This document shows positions 19,931-29,217 of a DNA stretch of 64,000 nucleotides, piece by piece. A program made the position numbers and the translations under genes. Origin of the DNA: Caballeronia arvi (GTDB lineage: Bacteria > Pseudomonadota > Gammaproteobacteria > Burkholderiales > Burkholderiaceae); contig NZ_FCOM02000007.1 in NCBI RefSeq assembly GCF_001544695.2, forward strand, positions 62,001-126,000, written 5' to 3'. Each line of letters opens with the position of its first letter. The stretch's first letter is position 1. The notes below the pieces were generated by a model that had not been told where the DNA came from, searched no databases, and was given only the letters and a program-made list of their open reading frames with translations.

Positions 19931-20986
19931 ATGACCGCGCCTATGAATTCCTTTCAACACTTCGCCTCCGACAACTACGCGGGCATCTGCCCCGAAGCGC
20001 TCCAGGCGCTGATCCAGGCCAACACGAGCGGCCACGAGCCCGCCTACGGCGACGATTCGTGGACAGCCCAGGTCTGCGACCGCATCCGCGATCTCTTCCA
20101 GACCGACTGCGAAGTCTTCTTCGTGTTCAACGGCACGGCGGCGAATTCGCTCGCGCTCGCCTCGTTGTGCCAGTCGTATCACTCGGTCATTTGCCACGAG
20201 CTCGCGCATATCGAAACCGATGAATGCGGCGGCCCCGAGTTCTTCTCCGGCGGCTCGAAGCTGCTCACGGCGAAGGGCGAGAACGGCAAGCTCACGCCCG
20301 ATGCGATCGAGGAACTCGTCACGAAGCGCGCGGACATCCACTATCCGAAGCCGAAGGTCGTCGCGCTCACGCAGGCGACGGAAATCGGCACCGTCTATAC
20401 GGTCGAGGAGATTCGCGCGATCGCGGCGATTGCCAAACGCCGGCATCTGAAGGTGCATATGGACGGCGCGCGGTTCGCGAATGCGGTCGCGACGCTCGGC
20501 GTGCATCCGTCGGAGATCACGTGGCGCGCGGGCGTCGATGTGCTGTGCTTCGGCGGCACGAAGAACGGCCTGCCGGTCGGCGAGGCGGTCGTGTTCTTCG
20601 ACAAGGCGCTCGCCGCCGATTTCGCGTATCGGCTCAAGCAGGCGGGACAGCTCGCGTCGAAAATGCGCTTCATCTCCGCGCCGTGGCTGGGTCTTCTCGA
20701 TGACGACGTCTGGCTGCGCAACGCCCGCCACGCCAACGCGATGGCGCAACTGATGGCCGAGCGCCTCGTCGATATTCCCGGCGTCAGTCTGCTCTTCAAG
20801 CCCGAATCGAACGCCGTGTTCGCGGAATTGCCGGCACAGGTCGCATCGAAGCTGCGCGCGAAGGGCTGGCGTTTCTATCAGTTCATCGGCTCGGGCGGCT
20901 GCCGCCTGATGTGCGCGTGGGACACGAACCGCGAGACGGTCGAGCGCTTCGCCGATGACGTGCGGGCGTTGTCCGCGTCGATCTAA
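19931..20986 (+). CDS. Low-specificity threonine aldolase / beta-eliminating lyase family
   Basis: A 351-residue PLP enzyme of fold type I. The likely Schiff-base lysine is Lys211 in LCFGGTKNGLPVG, and the PLP-ring Asp is in VHMDGARFANA (Asp178). Members of this family split L-threonine or L-allo-threonine into glycine and acetaldehyde; close relatives act on other beta-hydroxy amino acids. The ATG at 19931 opens the conserved N-terminus. The gene is followed after 78 bases by a thioesterase and the Liv-type transporter on the same strand, so they could share a role in amino-acid or acyl metabolism, though the spacing argues only weakly for one operon. Confidence 0.85.
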   Translation: MTAPMNSFQHFASDNYAGICPEALQALIQANTSGHEPAYGDDSWTAQVCDRIRDLFQTDCEVFFVFNGTAANSLALASLCQSYHSVICHELAHIETDECGGPEFFSGGSKLLTAKGENGKLTPDAIEELVTKRADIHYPKPKVVALTQATEIGTVYTVEEIRAIAAIAKRRHLKVHMDGARFANAVATLGVHPSEITWRAGVDVLCFGGTKNGLPVGEAVVFFDKALAADFAYRLKQAGQLASKMRFISAPWLGLLDDDVWLRNARHANAMAQLMAERLVDIPGVSLLFKPESNAVFAELPAQVASKLRAKGWRFYQFIGSGGCRLMCAWDTNRETVERFADDVRALSASI

Positions 20987-21064
20987 CCCGGATTGACACG
21001 CGCGCCACGCCGCTCCAACATGCCCGCACACCCGTTACCGCACTTCACCCTGACGCTCTGACTG

Positions 21065-21499
21065 ATGACCAAGCCGACGCCGACCACGCGCGCGGACTAC
21101 GCGCATTTTCTGTCGATCAGCACGCGCTGGTCGGATAACGACGTCTACGGGCACATCAACAACGTCGTCTATTACAGCTATTTCGATACCGTCGTGAACG
21201 AGTATCTGCTGCGCGCGGGCGTGCTCGATTTCAGCGAGGGCGAGACCATCGGTCTCGTCGTCGAGACGCGCTGCAATTTCTTCGCGCCCGTCGTGTTTCC
21301 GGAACCGGTCGAGGCGGGCTTGCGTGTCGAGACGCTCGGCAACACGAGCGTGCGTTACGAAGTGGGCATCTTCACGCAAGCCTCCGACGAAGCCGCCGCG
21401 CAAGGGCATTTCGTGCACGTCTATGTGGATCGCGTGACGCGCAGGCCCGTGCCGCTTCCTGCGCCGCTCGTCGCCGCGCTGAAGCCGCTCGTCAACTGA
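21065..21499 (+). CDS. Acyl-CoA thioesterase (4-hydroxybenzoyl-CoA thioesterase fold)
   Basis: A 144-residue hot-dog-fold thioesterase of the 4HBT/YbgC type. The signature RWSDNDVYGHINNVVYYSYF contains the catalytic Asp (DNDVYGHINN). It hydrolyses acyl-CoA to free acid and CoA in the cytoplasm; chain preference is unknown. The first permease gene of the Liv-like transporter begins only 10 bases after its stop codon, which suggests a single transcript and a possible shared substrate, perhaps a short branched acyl group. Confidence 0.85.
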   Translation: MTKPTPTTRADYAHFLSISTRWSDNDVYGHINNVVYYSYFDTVVNEYLLRAGVLDFSEGETIGLVVETRCNFFAPVVFPEPVEAGLRVETLGNTSVRYEVGIFTQASDEAAAQGHFVHVYVDRVTRRPVPLPAPLVAALKPLVN

Positions 21500-21509
21500 G
21501 GGGCTGATC

Positions 21510-22451
21510 TTGCTGCAGTGGTTCAGCGTGAGCCTGCTCAACGGCGTGAGCGTGGGACTGCTGCTCTTCATGCTGTCCGCCGGCCTCACGCTGATTTTCT
21601 CGATGCTCGGCGTCCTCAACTTCGCGCACGCGAGCTTCTACATGCTCGGCGCGTATGTCGGGCAGACGCTCGCCGCGTATGGCGGATTCGGGTTCGCGCT
21701 GATCGTCGCGCCGATCGTCGTCGGCGTGGCGGGCGCGCTGTTCGAGCGGCTGCTGTTGCGACGCGTCCATGCGCGCGGCGCGCTCGCGGAGATGCTGCTG
21801 ACGTTCGGCGCGTCCATCGTGATCGGCGAGGGCGTCAAGCTCGTGTGGGGACTCGGTCCTTTGCCCGCGACGATTCCGCGTGTACTCGACGGACCGCTCT
21901 TCACGCTCTTCGGCGCGTCGTTCGCGCGCTATCGCGTGTTCATGATGGCGATCGCCATTCTGATGCTCGGCGCGCTCTGGCTCGTGTTGCGCACTTCGAA
22001 GACGGGCCTCGTCGTGCGCGCGGCGCTCACGCATCCGGCGACGGTCGAAACGCTCGGCCACGATGTTCCGCGTGTATTCACGATGGTCTTCGCCGTGGGC
22101 ACCGCGCTCGCCGCGCTCGGCGGCGTCATCGGCGCGCCGCTCGCCGTCATCGAGCCCGCGATGGCCGATGCGATGGGCCCGATTGTGTTCGTCGTCGTCG
22201 TGATCGGCGGACTGGGTTCGCTTTCCGGCGCGCTCGCGGCGTCGCTGCTGGTCGGCTGCGTGCAGACTTTTGCGGTGGGCGCGAGCGCATCGGCGGGGAG
22301 CATCGCGGCATTTTTCGGCGTGACGCTGCCGGATGCGTGGGCCGCATTGACGGTCGCGCAACTCGCGCCGGTGCTGCCGTATCTGCTGCTCGTCGCGATG
22401 CTGGCGGCACGCCCGCGCGGACTCTTCGGCGAGCGCACGCGCGATGCTTAA
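21510..22451 (+). CDS. Branched-chain amino-acid-type ABC permease (LivH family)
   Basis: A 313-residue inner-membrane permease with about eight hydrophobic segments, the LivH half of a HAAT-family importer. Typical blocks are SAGLTLIFSMLGVLNFAHAS near the start and GGLGSLSGALAASLLVG near the C-terminus. The start codon is TTG at 21510, 10 bases after the thioesterase gene. It overlaps livM by eight bases. With LivM, LivG and LivF it makes a full import core, but no substrate-binding protein gene is present, so the substrate could be a branched-chain amino acid, urea, an amide or an aromatic acid. Confidence 0.88.
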   Translation: MLQWFSVSLLNGVSVGLLLFMLSAGLTLIFSMLGVLNFAHASFYMLGAYVGQTLAAYGGFGFALIVAPIVVGVAGALFERLLLRRVHARGALAEMLLTFGASIVIGEGVKLVWGLGPLPATIPRVLDGPLFTLFGASFARYRVFMMAIAILMLGALWLVLRTSKTGLVVRAALTHPATVETLGHDVPRVFTMVFAVGTALAALGGVIGAPLAVIEPAMADAMGPIVFVVVVIGGLGSLSGALAASLLVGCVQTFAVGASASAGSIAAFFGVTLPDAWAALTVAQLAPVLPYLLLVAMLAARPRGLFGERTRDA

Positions 22452-23516
22452 GTTCGTCCTGCTCGTCGTTGCGCTGGCGCTGCCTCCCTTCATCTTCGAT
22501 CAATCGTGGCTGCTCGCGTATCTCGCGCAGACCGCGACGTTGATCGTCTTCGCGCTTTCGTACAACCTCTTACTCGGCGAGACGGGCCTGCTTTCGTTCG
22601 GGCACGCGGTGTATTCGGGCCTCGGCGCATTCGCCGCCGCGCAGGCGTTCAACCGCTTCGGCGTGCCGTTGCCGCTTTTGCCGGTGATCGGCGGATTGGC
22701 GGCGATGCTCGTTGCCATCGTTTTTGGCGCGATCTCGACGCAGCGCGCGGGCACGCCGTTCGCGATGATCACGCTCGGCATCGGCGAGCTCGTCGCGGCG
22801 TGCGTGTGGCTCGTGCCGGGCTGGTTCGGCGGCGAGGGCGGCGTGACGATCGATCGCGCGAGCGGGCCGTCGTTCCTTGCGTGGACGTTCGGACCGTTGC
22901 GCGAGGCGTATGCGCTGATCGCGTGCTGGTGCCTTATTTCCGCGCTCGCGATGTTCGCGTTCTCGCGCACGCCGATGTGCCGTCTCGCCAACGCCGTGCG
23001 CGACAACCCCGCGCGCGCGGCGGCGATCGGCTTCGCGCCGGCGCGCGTGCGTTTCGCGATGCTCGTCGTGTCGGCGTTCTTCGCGGGCATCGCGGGCGTG
23101 CTGGCGTTGATCAACGTCGAACTGGTGTCGGCGGAAAGCGTCGGCCTCGCGCGGTCGACGAGCGCGCTCGTCGCGACGGTGATCGGCGGCGCGGGCACGT
23201 TCTTCGGGCCGGTTGTCGGCGCGGTGCTGCTCACGTTTTTCAGCGTCGCGGTGGCGAGCGTCAGCGCCGCGTGGCCGATGTATCTCGGCCTCTTCTTCAT
23301 GTGGGTGGTCGTCGCGGCGCCGGAGGGTTTCGCCGGGCTTTTCAGGCGCAATGCGCGTGTCATGTGCTTCGGCATATCGAGCGCGATGTGTTGGGCCGTC
23401 GCATCAGTGATCGTCGTTGAGACGCTTTACGCGCATCGGCAGGATTCGATGTGGCTCATCGCGTTGCCGTGCGCCGTGCTCGGCTTCTGGCTCGCCCGAC
23501 GCACGAGGCCCGCGCG

Positions 23517-23520
<4 letters not shown>
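22444..23520 (+). CDS. Branched-chain amino-acid-type ABC permease (LivM family)
   Basis: A 358-residue partner permease of the LivH-like protein. The LivM marks are SYNLLLGETGLLSFGHAVYS and VIGGAGTFFGPVVGAVLLT. After the usual end of the family (around FAGLFRR), a tail of about 60 residues follows with two more hydrophobic stretches (CFGISSAMCWAVASVIVVET and MWLIALPCAVLGFWLA), which is longer than usual for LivM. The gene overlaps livH by eight bases and the ATPase gene by ATGA, so the four genes are translationally coupled. Confidence 0.88.
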
Positions 23521-24253
<733 letters not shown>

Positions 24254-24257
<4 letters not shown>

Positions 24258-24952
24258 ACGGGCAATTGCGTATCGAGGATTTGCGCGCGTGGTATGGCGC
24301 GGCGCAAGTGCTGCACGGCGTGAATCTGATCATCGATGAAGGCGAGGCGGTTGCGCTCGTCGGCCGCAACGGGTCGGGGCGCTCGACGCTCGCGAAGGCC
24401 ATCATGGGCCTCGTGCGCTGCGAAGGTGAGATGCGTTATCGCGATGTGCGGCTCGTCGGCTTGCGGCCGTATCGGATTGCGCGGCTGGGCATCGGCTATG
24501 TGCCTGAGACGCGCGATGTGTTTCCCGCGCTGACGGTGCGTGAAAACCTCGTGCTTGGCGAGAGAAAAGGCACGCGCTTCACGCAGGATGAAGCGTATCG
24601 ATTGTTTCCGGTGCTGGAGGAGCGTGCATCGGTGAAGGCGGGCGCGTTATCGGGCGGTGAACAGCAGATGCTCGCGCTCGCGCGCACGCTGGCGGGCGAT
24701 CCGTCGCTCGTGGTCATCGATGAACCCGGCGAAGGGCTCGCGCCGCAAGTGCTCGCACAGGTGGCCGCGTGCCTGAAGACGCTGCGCGAACGCGGTGTCG
24801 CGATGCTGCTCATCGAAGAACGGATGACGATCGCGCGCATGCTGGATGCGCGCGTCGCCGTGATGGGGCATGGGGCGATTCGGTTCGATGGGCCATACGC
24901 TTCGCTTGCTCGAAACGAGCAGGTCACGCGCGAATGGCTCTCAGTGGGCTAA
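24254..24952 (+). CDS. ABC transporter ATP-binding protein (LivF family) with Arg in place of Walker A Lys
   Basis: A 232-residue ATPase pairing with the LivG-like protein. Signature ALSGGEQQMLALAR and Walker B LVVIDEPGEGLAP are intact. The Walker A motif, however, reads GRNGSGRST (residues 37-45): the invariant Lys, which holds the ATP phosphates, is Arg43 (codon CGC at 24380). Normal LivF has GKT or GKS here. The second site with LivG may stay active, so the transporter could still run on one good site, or this ATPase may have been weakened. The gene ends on top of the convergent iolB stop by three bases. Confidence 0.88.
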
Positions 24953-25761
24953 CCTGACGCCTTGCTATCCCGCTCGACGATCCATTCATGCTTCGGATCG
25001 TTCTTGAAGTGCCACGTGCGCTTCTCGCCTGCCATCACGTTCAGATAATAGTTGTCGTATCCATAAGGCACGACGACCGGATGATATCCGCGCGGCACCA
25101 TCACGACATCGTGATCTTCGACGGCCATGGTTTCATCGATATCGCGCTCGTCGGTATAGACGCGCTGAAACGCGAAGCCTTGCGGCGGATTCAATCGATG
25201 GTAGTACGTTTCCTCCAGCGCACTTTCGACGGGCACATTGTCCTGATCGTGCTTGTGCGGCGGATAGCTCGATGCGTGTCCGCCCGGCGTGCGCACTTCA
25301 ACCACGAGCAGCGACTCGGCTGCTTCGGTCTGCGGAAGGATGTCGCACACATAGCGCGTATTCGCGTTCCTGCCCCGCGTCGAGCGCTTCATCTGCGCAG
25401 GCTCGATGAGACGCGGCGGGAATTCGCCCTTGGCCGGCGCGCTCGCCACGGCGATTTCCGCATCGCGTTCCGCGCGCACGATCGCGGCGAGCTTCGGCGG
25501 CACGTAGACCGCGTAGGGCGCGGCATCTTCGAACACGCTGTCGCGCGAGCCGATCGATTGCCAGTGCTCATCGCCGGCTTCCACGCTGACTGTACCCGTC
25601 AGCACGACGATGCAGCTTTCGCGATCCGTGTCGTACACATGCACGACGTCGTCCGCACTCATGCGATACGCCGCGAAGCCGACATGCTTCCAGCCCGCGG
25701 AATCGGGTGTGACGCGCGCGATGGTCTGCTCTTCGCGCGATGCTTTCACTAGCAGGCTCAT
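24949..25761 (-). CDS. iolB: 5-deoxy-glucuronate isomerase
   Basis: A 270-residue cupin-type enzyme of the myo-inositol pathway, converting 5-deoxy-D-glucuronate to 5-dehydro-2-deoxy-D-gluconate. The C-terminal metal-binding block is clear: HASSYPPHKHDQDNVP (metal ligands) and EETYYHRLNPPQGFAFQRVY. The length and the sequence VMVPRGYHPVVVPYGYDNYY fit IolB. Its ATG overlaps the iolE stop (ATGA, 25758-25761), so it is the last gene of the catabolic arm. It is convergent with the livF gene, overlapping stop codons by three bases. Confidence 0.95.
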   Translation of the reverse strand: MSLLVKASREEQTIARVTPDSAGWKHVGFAAYRMSADDVVHVYDTDRESCIVVLTGTVSVEAGDEHWQSIGSRDSVFEDAAPYAVYVPPKLAAIVRAERDAEIAVASAPAKGEFPPRLIEPAQMKRSTRGRNANTRYVCDILPQTEAAESLLVVEVRTPGGHASSYPPHKHDQDNVPVESALEETYYHRLNPPQGFAFQRVYTDERDIDETMAVEDHDVVMVPRGYHPVVVPYGYDNYYLNVMAGEKRTWHFKNDPKHEWIVERDSKASG

Positions 25762-26660
25762 GCTGCCTCCTTGTATGTTTTGTCGACGAGCGCGCGCAGG
25801 GTGCGATAGCCCTTGTCGGCATAGGCGTAGCTCGGCGCGATCACCGGGTCCTGTTCCGCTTCCACGACGAGCCAGCCCTCGTAACCGTGCTTCGCGAGAC
25901 ACGCGATGATGCCCGGGTAGTCGACGGCGCCATCGCCGGGCACGGTGAACGCGCCGTTGATGACTGCATCGAGAAAACTCCAGTTTCGATTGCGCGCGAG
26001 CTTCACGATCTCCGGGCGCACGTCCTTGCAGTGCACGTGACACACGCGCGCGATGTGCTTCTGCAGCACGGTCGTTGCATCGCCGCCCGCGAACGTGATG
26101 TGGCCCGCGTCGAACAGCAGGCCCACGGCATCGTTCGTGAGAGACATCAGACGATCGACGTCGGCGGGCGTTTCGACATACGCGCCCATGTGATGATGAT
26201 AGGCCACGCGCACGCCGCGCGAGAGCGTAAATTCCGCGAAGCGGTTCAGGCGCTCGGCGTAGGTCGTCCATTGCGCTTCGGAGAAGAAGCGTGGGCGTTG
26301 GTAGAGTGGGCGTGCTGCGCCCTGAATCGAGTTTGCTACTTCGCCGTAGACCATTACTTTTGCGCCGTTCTTTTTCAGAAGCTCCAGATGCGGGGCGACT
26401 GCTTCGATTTCATCCTCTGCGCTGCGTTCTGCCAGTCGGCCTGAATACCAGCCCGATACGAGGGCGAGGTCGTATTCCTTGAGAAGCGTCTTCAGTGCCT
26501 CTGGCTCGCGGGGGAACTTGTTGCCGAGCTCGAAGCCTTCATAGCCGATTTGCTTTCCTTCGGTTAGGGCAGTAGACAGGGCTGTCTCCCCGCCGAGGGA
26601 AGGCAGGTCGTCGTTCATCCACGACAGGGGGTTGATGCCTATGCGGACTTTTAATGGCAT
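25758..26660 (-). CDS. iolE: Myo-inosose-2 dehydratase
   Basis: A 300-residue TIM-barrel enzyme that dehydrates 2-keto-myo-inositol to 3D-trihydroxycyclohexane-1,2-dione. The N-terminal MPLKVRIGINPLSWMNDDLP is diagnostic, and the metal-ligand region LFDAGHITFAGG and HVHCKDVRPE fits the xylose-isomerase-like fold. AAAAAAGGA lies before the ATG at 26660. The coding sequence is intact and is coupled to iolB, but a 640-bp inverted repeat separates it from iolD upstream, so the operon is physically split here. Confidence 0.94.
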   Translation of the reverse strand: MPLKVRIGINPLSWMNDDLPSLGGETALSTALTEGKQIGYEGFELGNKFPREPEALKTLLKEYDLALVSGWYSGRLAERSAEDEIEAVAPHLELLKKNGAKVMVYGEVANSIQGAARPLYQRPRFFSEAQWTTYAERLNRFAEFTLSRGVRVAYHHHMGAYVETPADVDRLMSLTNDAVGLLFDAGHITFAGGDATTVLQKHIARVCHVHCKDVRPEIVKLARNRNWSFLDAVINGAFTVPGDGAVDYPGIIACLAKHGYEGWLVVEAEQDPVIAPSYAYADKGYRTLRALVDKTYKEAA

Positions 26661-26690
26661 TGTGAAGGTCCTTTTTTGCGTTTCTTTCCG

Positions 26691-27329
26691 TGAAATCCTG
26701 TATTCGCGTCGGTCTATTAGCTTCGCCCCTATGCGGGGCGGCAGTCACTTTCTTTGCTGCTGCAAAGAAAGTAACCAAAGAAACAGCTATCCCCAGCCTA
26801 AGCACTTCATGCCGGCCGCGGCACAGGCGATTGACCTAATGGCCCCCGGAGTAGCGAGTACCCTCAAAGGCCTAAGCGGGCTTGGATCGCGCACGGTCTG
26901 ACACATCGCATCGCATAACTTACTGGTTCAGCACGAAATAGCTCCGGCCCGCTTCGCGGCCGACCAGCGAATCGGGTCTGCCCGTACTTTCTCGCTAACA
27001 CTTCTATCGCATTGCAAATGCCTACAATCTGTGTCCCTTGCATACTCAGCGGCAGCGCGAAGCGCTGTGCCGAAACTCTTTCGTGCTGAACCAGCGCCCT
27101 TTGGGTACTAGCTCGTCAGACCGTGCGCGGTCCACGCCCGGCTCAACAATGGGAACACTCGCTACTCTGGGTTCCATTCAGCCAATCGCCTGTGCCGCGG
27201 CCGGCGTGAAGTGCTTAGGCTGGGGAAAGCTGCTTTCTTTGGTGACTTTCTTTGCAGCAGCAAAGAAAGTTACCCCCGCCCCGGGGAGGGGCAACGCAAA
27301 TAAACCGACAAGAAAGCAGGATTCCATAG
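26691..27329. repeat. 640-bp imperfect inverted repeat between iolD and iolE
   Basis: The left arm (about 26691-26901) and right arm (about 27117-27329) are the same sequence in opposite directions, with scattered mismatches. Long identities include CCCCAGCCTAAGCACTTCA (19 bases) and GCCGGCCGCGGCACAGGCGA. Each arm carries a smaller perfect palindrome, ACTTTCTTTGC-TGCT-GCAAAGAAAGT, at about 26747 and 27244. A further matched pair, GTTCAGCACGAAA and TTTCGTGCTGAAC, lies nearer the centre. Short open frames inside the arms look accidental. No transposase is present, so this is a non-autonomous or structural repeat. I suspect it is a dispersed Burkholderiaceae repeat, but this is from memory and untested. 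Confidence 0.85.
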
Positions 27330-27333
27330 AAGC

Positions 27334-29217
27334 CTAATACCCCCGAGCCTTAACCGCGCTCTCATACGCCTCACGAGCAACAACAACAGCGGCCCGCTCA
27401 GAAACCTCAGGCACGGCAACTTCCCACCACCATCCACCTTCCTCGGTGGGCCGAGCCGGATCGGTATCAATCGAAATCAGATAACTTCGATCCGCCGCCC
27501 GGGCACGCTTCATCGCGGCCTGCAACTCATCGACATTGGAAACATGCTCGGAACAAGCCCCCAACGCCCGCGCATGCATAGCAAAATCGATCTCCGGCGC
27601 CCCAAGCGCGCCCCGCTTGCAATCATCGATGAGATTGTTGAACGGCGCTCCCCCGCAAGCCTGCTGCAACCGATTGATGCAGCCAAACCCGCGGTTATCG
27701 AGCAACACGACGATCAGCTTGGCGCCCAGCATCACCGACGTCGCGAGTTCGCTATTCATCATCAGATAGCTGCCGTCGCCGACGATCACGATCACCTCGC
27801 GCTCCGGCCGCGCGAGCTTCACGCCGAGTCCGCCCGCGATTTCATAACCCATGCACGAATAGCCGTATTCGACGTGATAGCCACCCGGCCCGCCCGTGCG
27901 CCACAGCTTCTGCAAATCAGCGGGCAAAGTGCCAGCCGCACACACGACGATATCTTCGATAGCCGACGAGGCAGAAGAACGCTGCACCGCGCCGATCACG
28001 TCCGCTTCGCGCGGCAAGACACCATCGGCGACGGGCGTATTCGTCACACGCGCGACGGTCTCGCGCCATTCGTTAGCGAGCCGATGCGCGCGCGTCGTCC
28101 ATTGCGGCGATGCATGCCAGTCGCCGAGCGCCTCCGATAACGCGTCGAGCGCCACGCGCGCATCCGCCTGCACCGCGACGGCATTCTGCTTCAGCGCATC
28201 GAACGGATTGGCATTGATCGCGACGAGCCGCGCCTGCGTGAAGAGCGTATTCGAGCCCGTCGTGAAGTCCTGCAAACGCGCGCCGATGGCGAGCACGCAA
28301 TCGCTCGCATGCGCGAGTTCGTTCGCCTCCGATGAACCCGTTACGCCGATGCCGCCGACATTCAACGCGTCGTCCCACGCAAGCGCGCCTTTGCCTGCCT
28401 GTGTTTCCGCCACCGGAACGCCGTGCTTGTGCGCGAACTTGCGCAGCGCATCGGCCGCGAGGCTATACAACACGCCGCCGCCGGAGACGATCAAAGGCTC
28501 ACGCGCTTCACGCAGCATCGCGGCAGCGCGTTCGATCTCGCGTGGAATCGGCGCGGGCGCATGAATCTCGACGACGCGCGGTTCGAAGAACGAAGCAGGG
28601 AAGTCGTACGCCATCGCCTGCACGTCCTGCGGCAGCGCGAGGGTCACGGGGCCGCACAAGGCGGCATCGGTCAGCACGCGAATCGCGCGCGGCAATGCGC
28701 TCAGCAATTGCGCTGGATGCACGATGCGATCGAAGTAACGCGACACGGCCTTCAACGCATCGTTCGCGGATACACCGCCATCGTGGCTATCCTCGACTTG
28801 CTGCAACACCGGATCGGGCGCGCGCGACACGAAGATATCGCCGGGCAGCAACAGCACCGGCAAGCGGTTCACATGCGCGAGCGCAGCCGCCGTGACGAGA
28901 TTGGTCGCGCCCGGACCGATGGACGTCGTGACCGCCATCATGCGGCGCCGCATGTGCGCCTTCGCATACGCGATCGCACTGTGCGCCATCGCCTGCTCGT
29001 TGTGCGCGCGATACGTCGGCAATTCATCGCGATGCCGATACAGCGCCTCGCCGATACCCGCGACATTGCCATGTCCGAAGATGGCGAATACGCCGCCGAA
29101 AAGCGGCTCGCCATGTTCGGTGCGTTGCGCCGCGAGATAGCGCACGAGCGCCTGCGCAGCGGTCAGTCGAAGTGTCGAATGCACGGCGGTTTCCGTTTGC
29201 GTTGCGCGCTGATTCAT
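27334..29217 (-). CDS. iolD: 3D-(3,5/4)-trihydroxycyclohexane-1,2-dione hydrolase
   Basis: A 627-residue thiamine diphosphate enzyme that opens the ring of the diketone from IolE to give 5-deoxy-glucuronate. Domain order is N-terminal ThDP-binding (PYR) with the catalytic Glu region RAHNEQAMAHSAIAYA, a central FAD/NAD-like domain, and a C-terminal PP domain with the ThDP motif VGDGSYLMMNSELATS. The family block HVEYGYSCMGYEIAGGLG is present. Length matches IolD. The start overlaps the upstream iolC stop (ATGA at 29214-29217). Confidence 0.95.
   Translation of the reverse strand: MNQRATQTETAVHSTLRLTAAQALVRYLAAQRTEHGEPLFGGVFAIFGHGNVAGIGEALYRHRDELPTYRAHNEQAMAHSAIAYAKAHMRRRMMAVTTSIGPGATNLVTAAALAHVNRLPVLLLPGDIFVSRAPDPVLQQVEDSHDGGVSANDALKAVSRYFDRIVHPAQLLSALPRAIRVLTDAALCGPVTLALPQDVQAMAYDFPASFFEPRVVEIHAPAPIPREIERAAAMLREAREPLIVSGGGVLYSLAADALRKFAHKHGVPVAETQAGKGALAWDDALNVGGIGVTGSSEANELAHASDCVLAIGARLQDFTTGSNTLFTQARLVAINANPFDALKQNAVAVQADARVALDALSEALGDWHASPQWTTRAHRLANEWRETVARVTNTPVADGVLPREADVIGAVQRSSASSAIEDIVVCAAGTLPADLQKLWRTGGPGGYHVEYGYSCMGYEIAGGLGVKLARPEREVIVIVGDGSYLMMNSELATSVMLGAKLIVVLLDNRGFGCINRLQQACGGAPFNNLIDDCKRGALGAPEIDFAMHARALGACSEHVSNVDELQAAMKRARAADRSYLISIDTDPARPTEEGGWWWEVAVPEVSERAAVVVAREAYESAVKARGY

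Noticed and set aside
26632..27337. Two short open frames within the inverted repeat (26632-26901 and 27038-27337) that could be called hypothetical proteins
   Set aside because: They follow the repeated DNA in opposite arms and read through palindromes. They have no ribosome site or domain and are best seen as products of the repeat.
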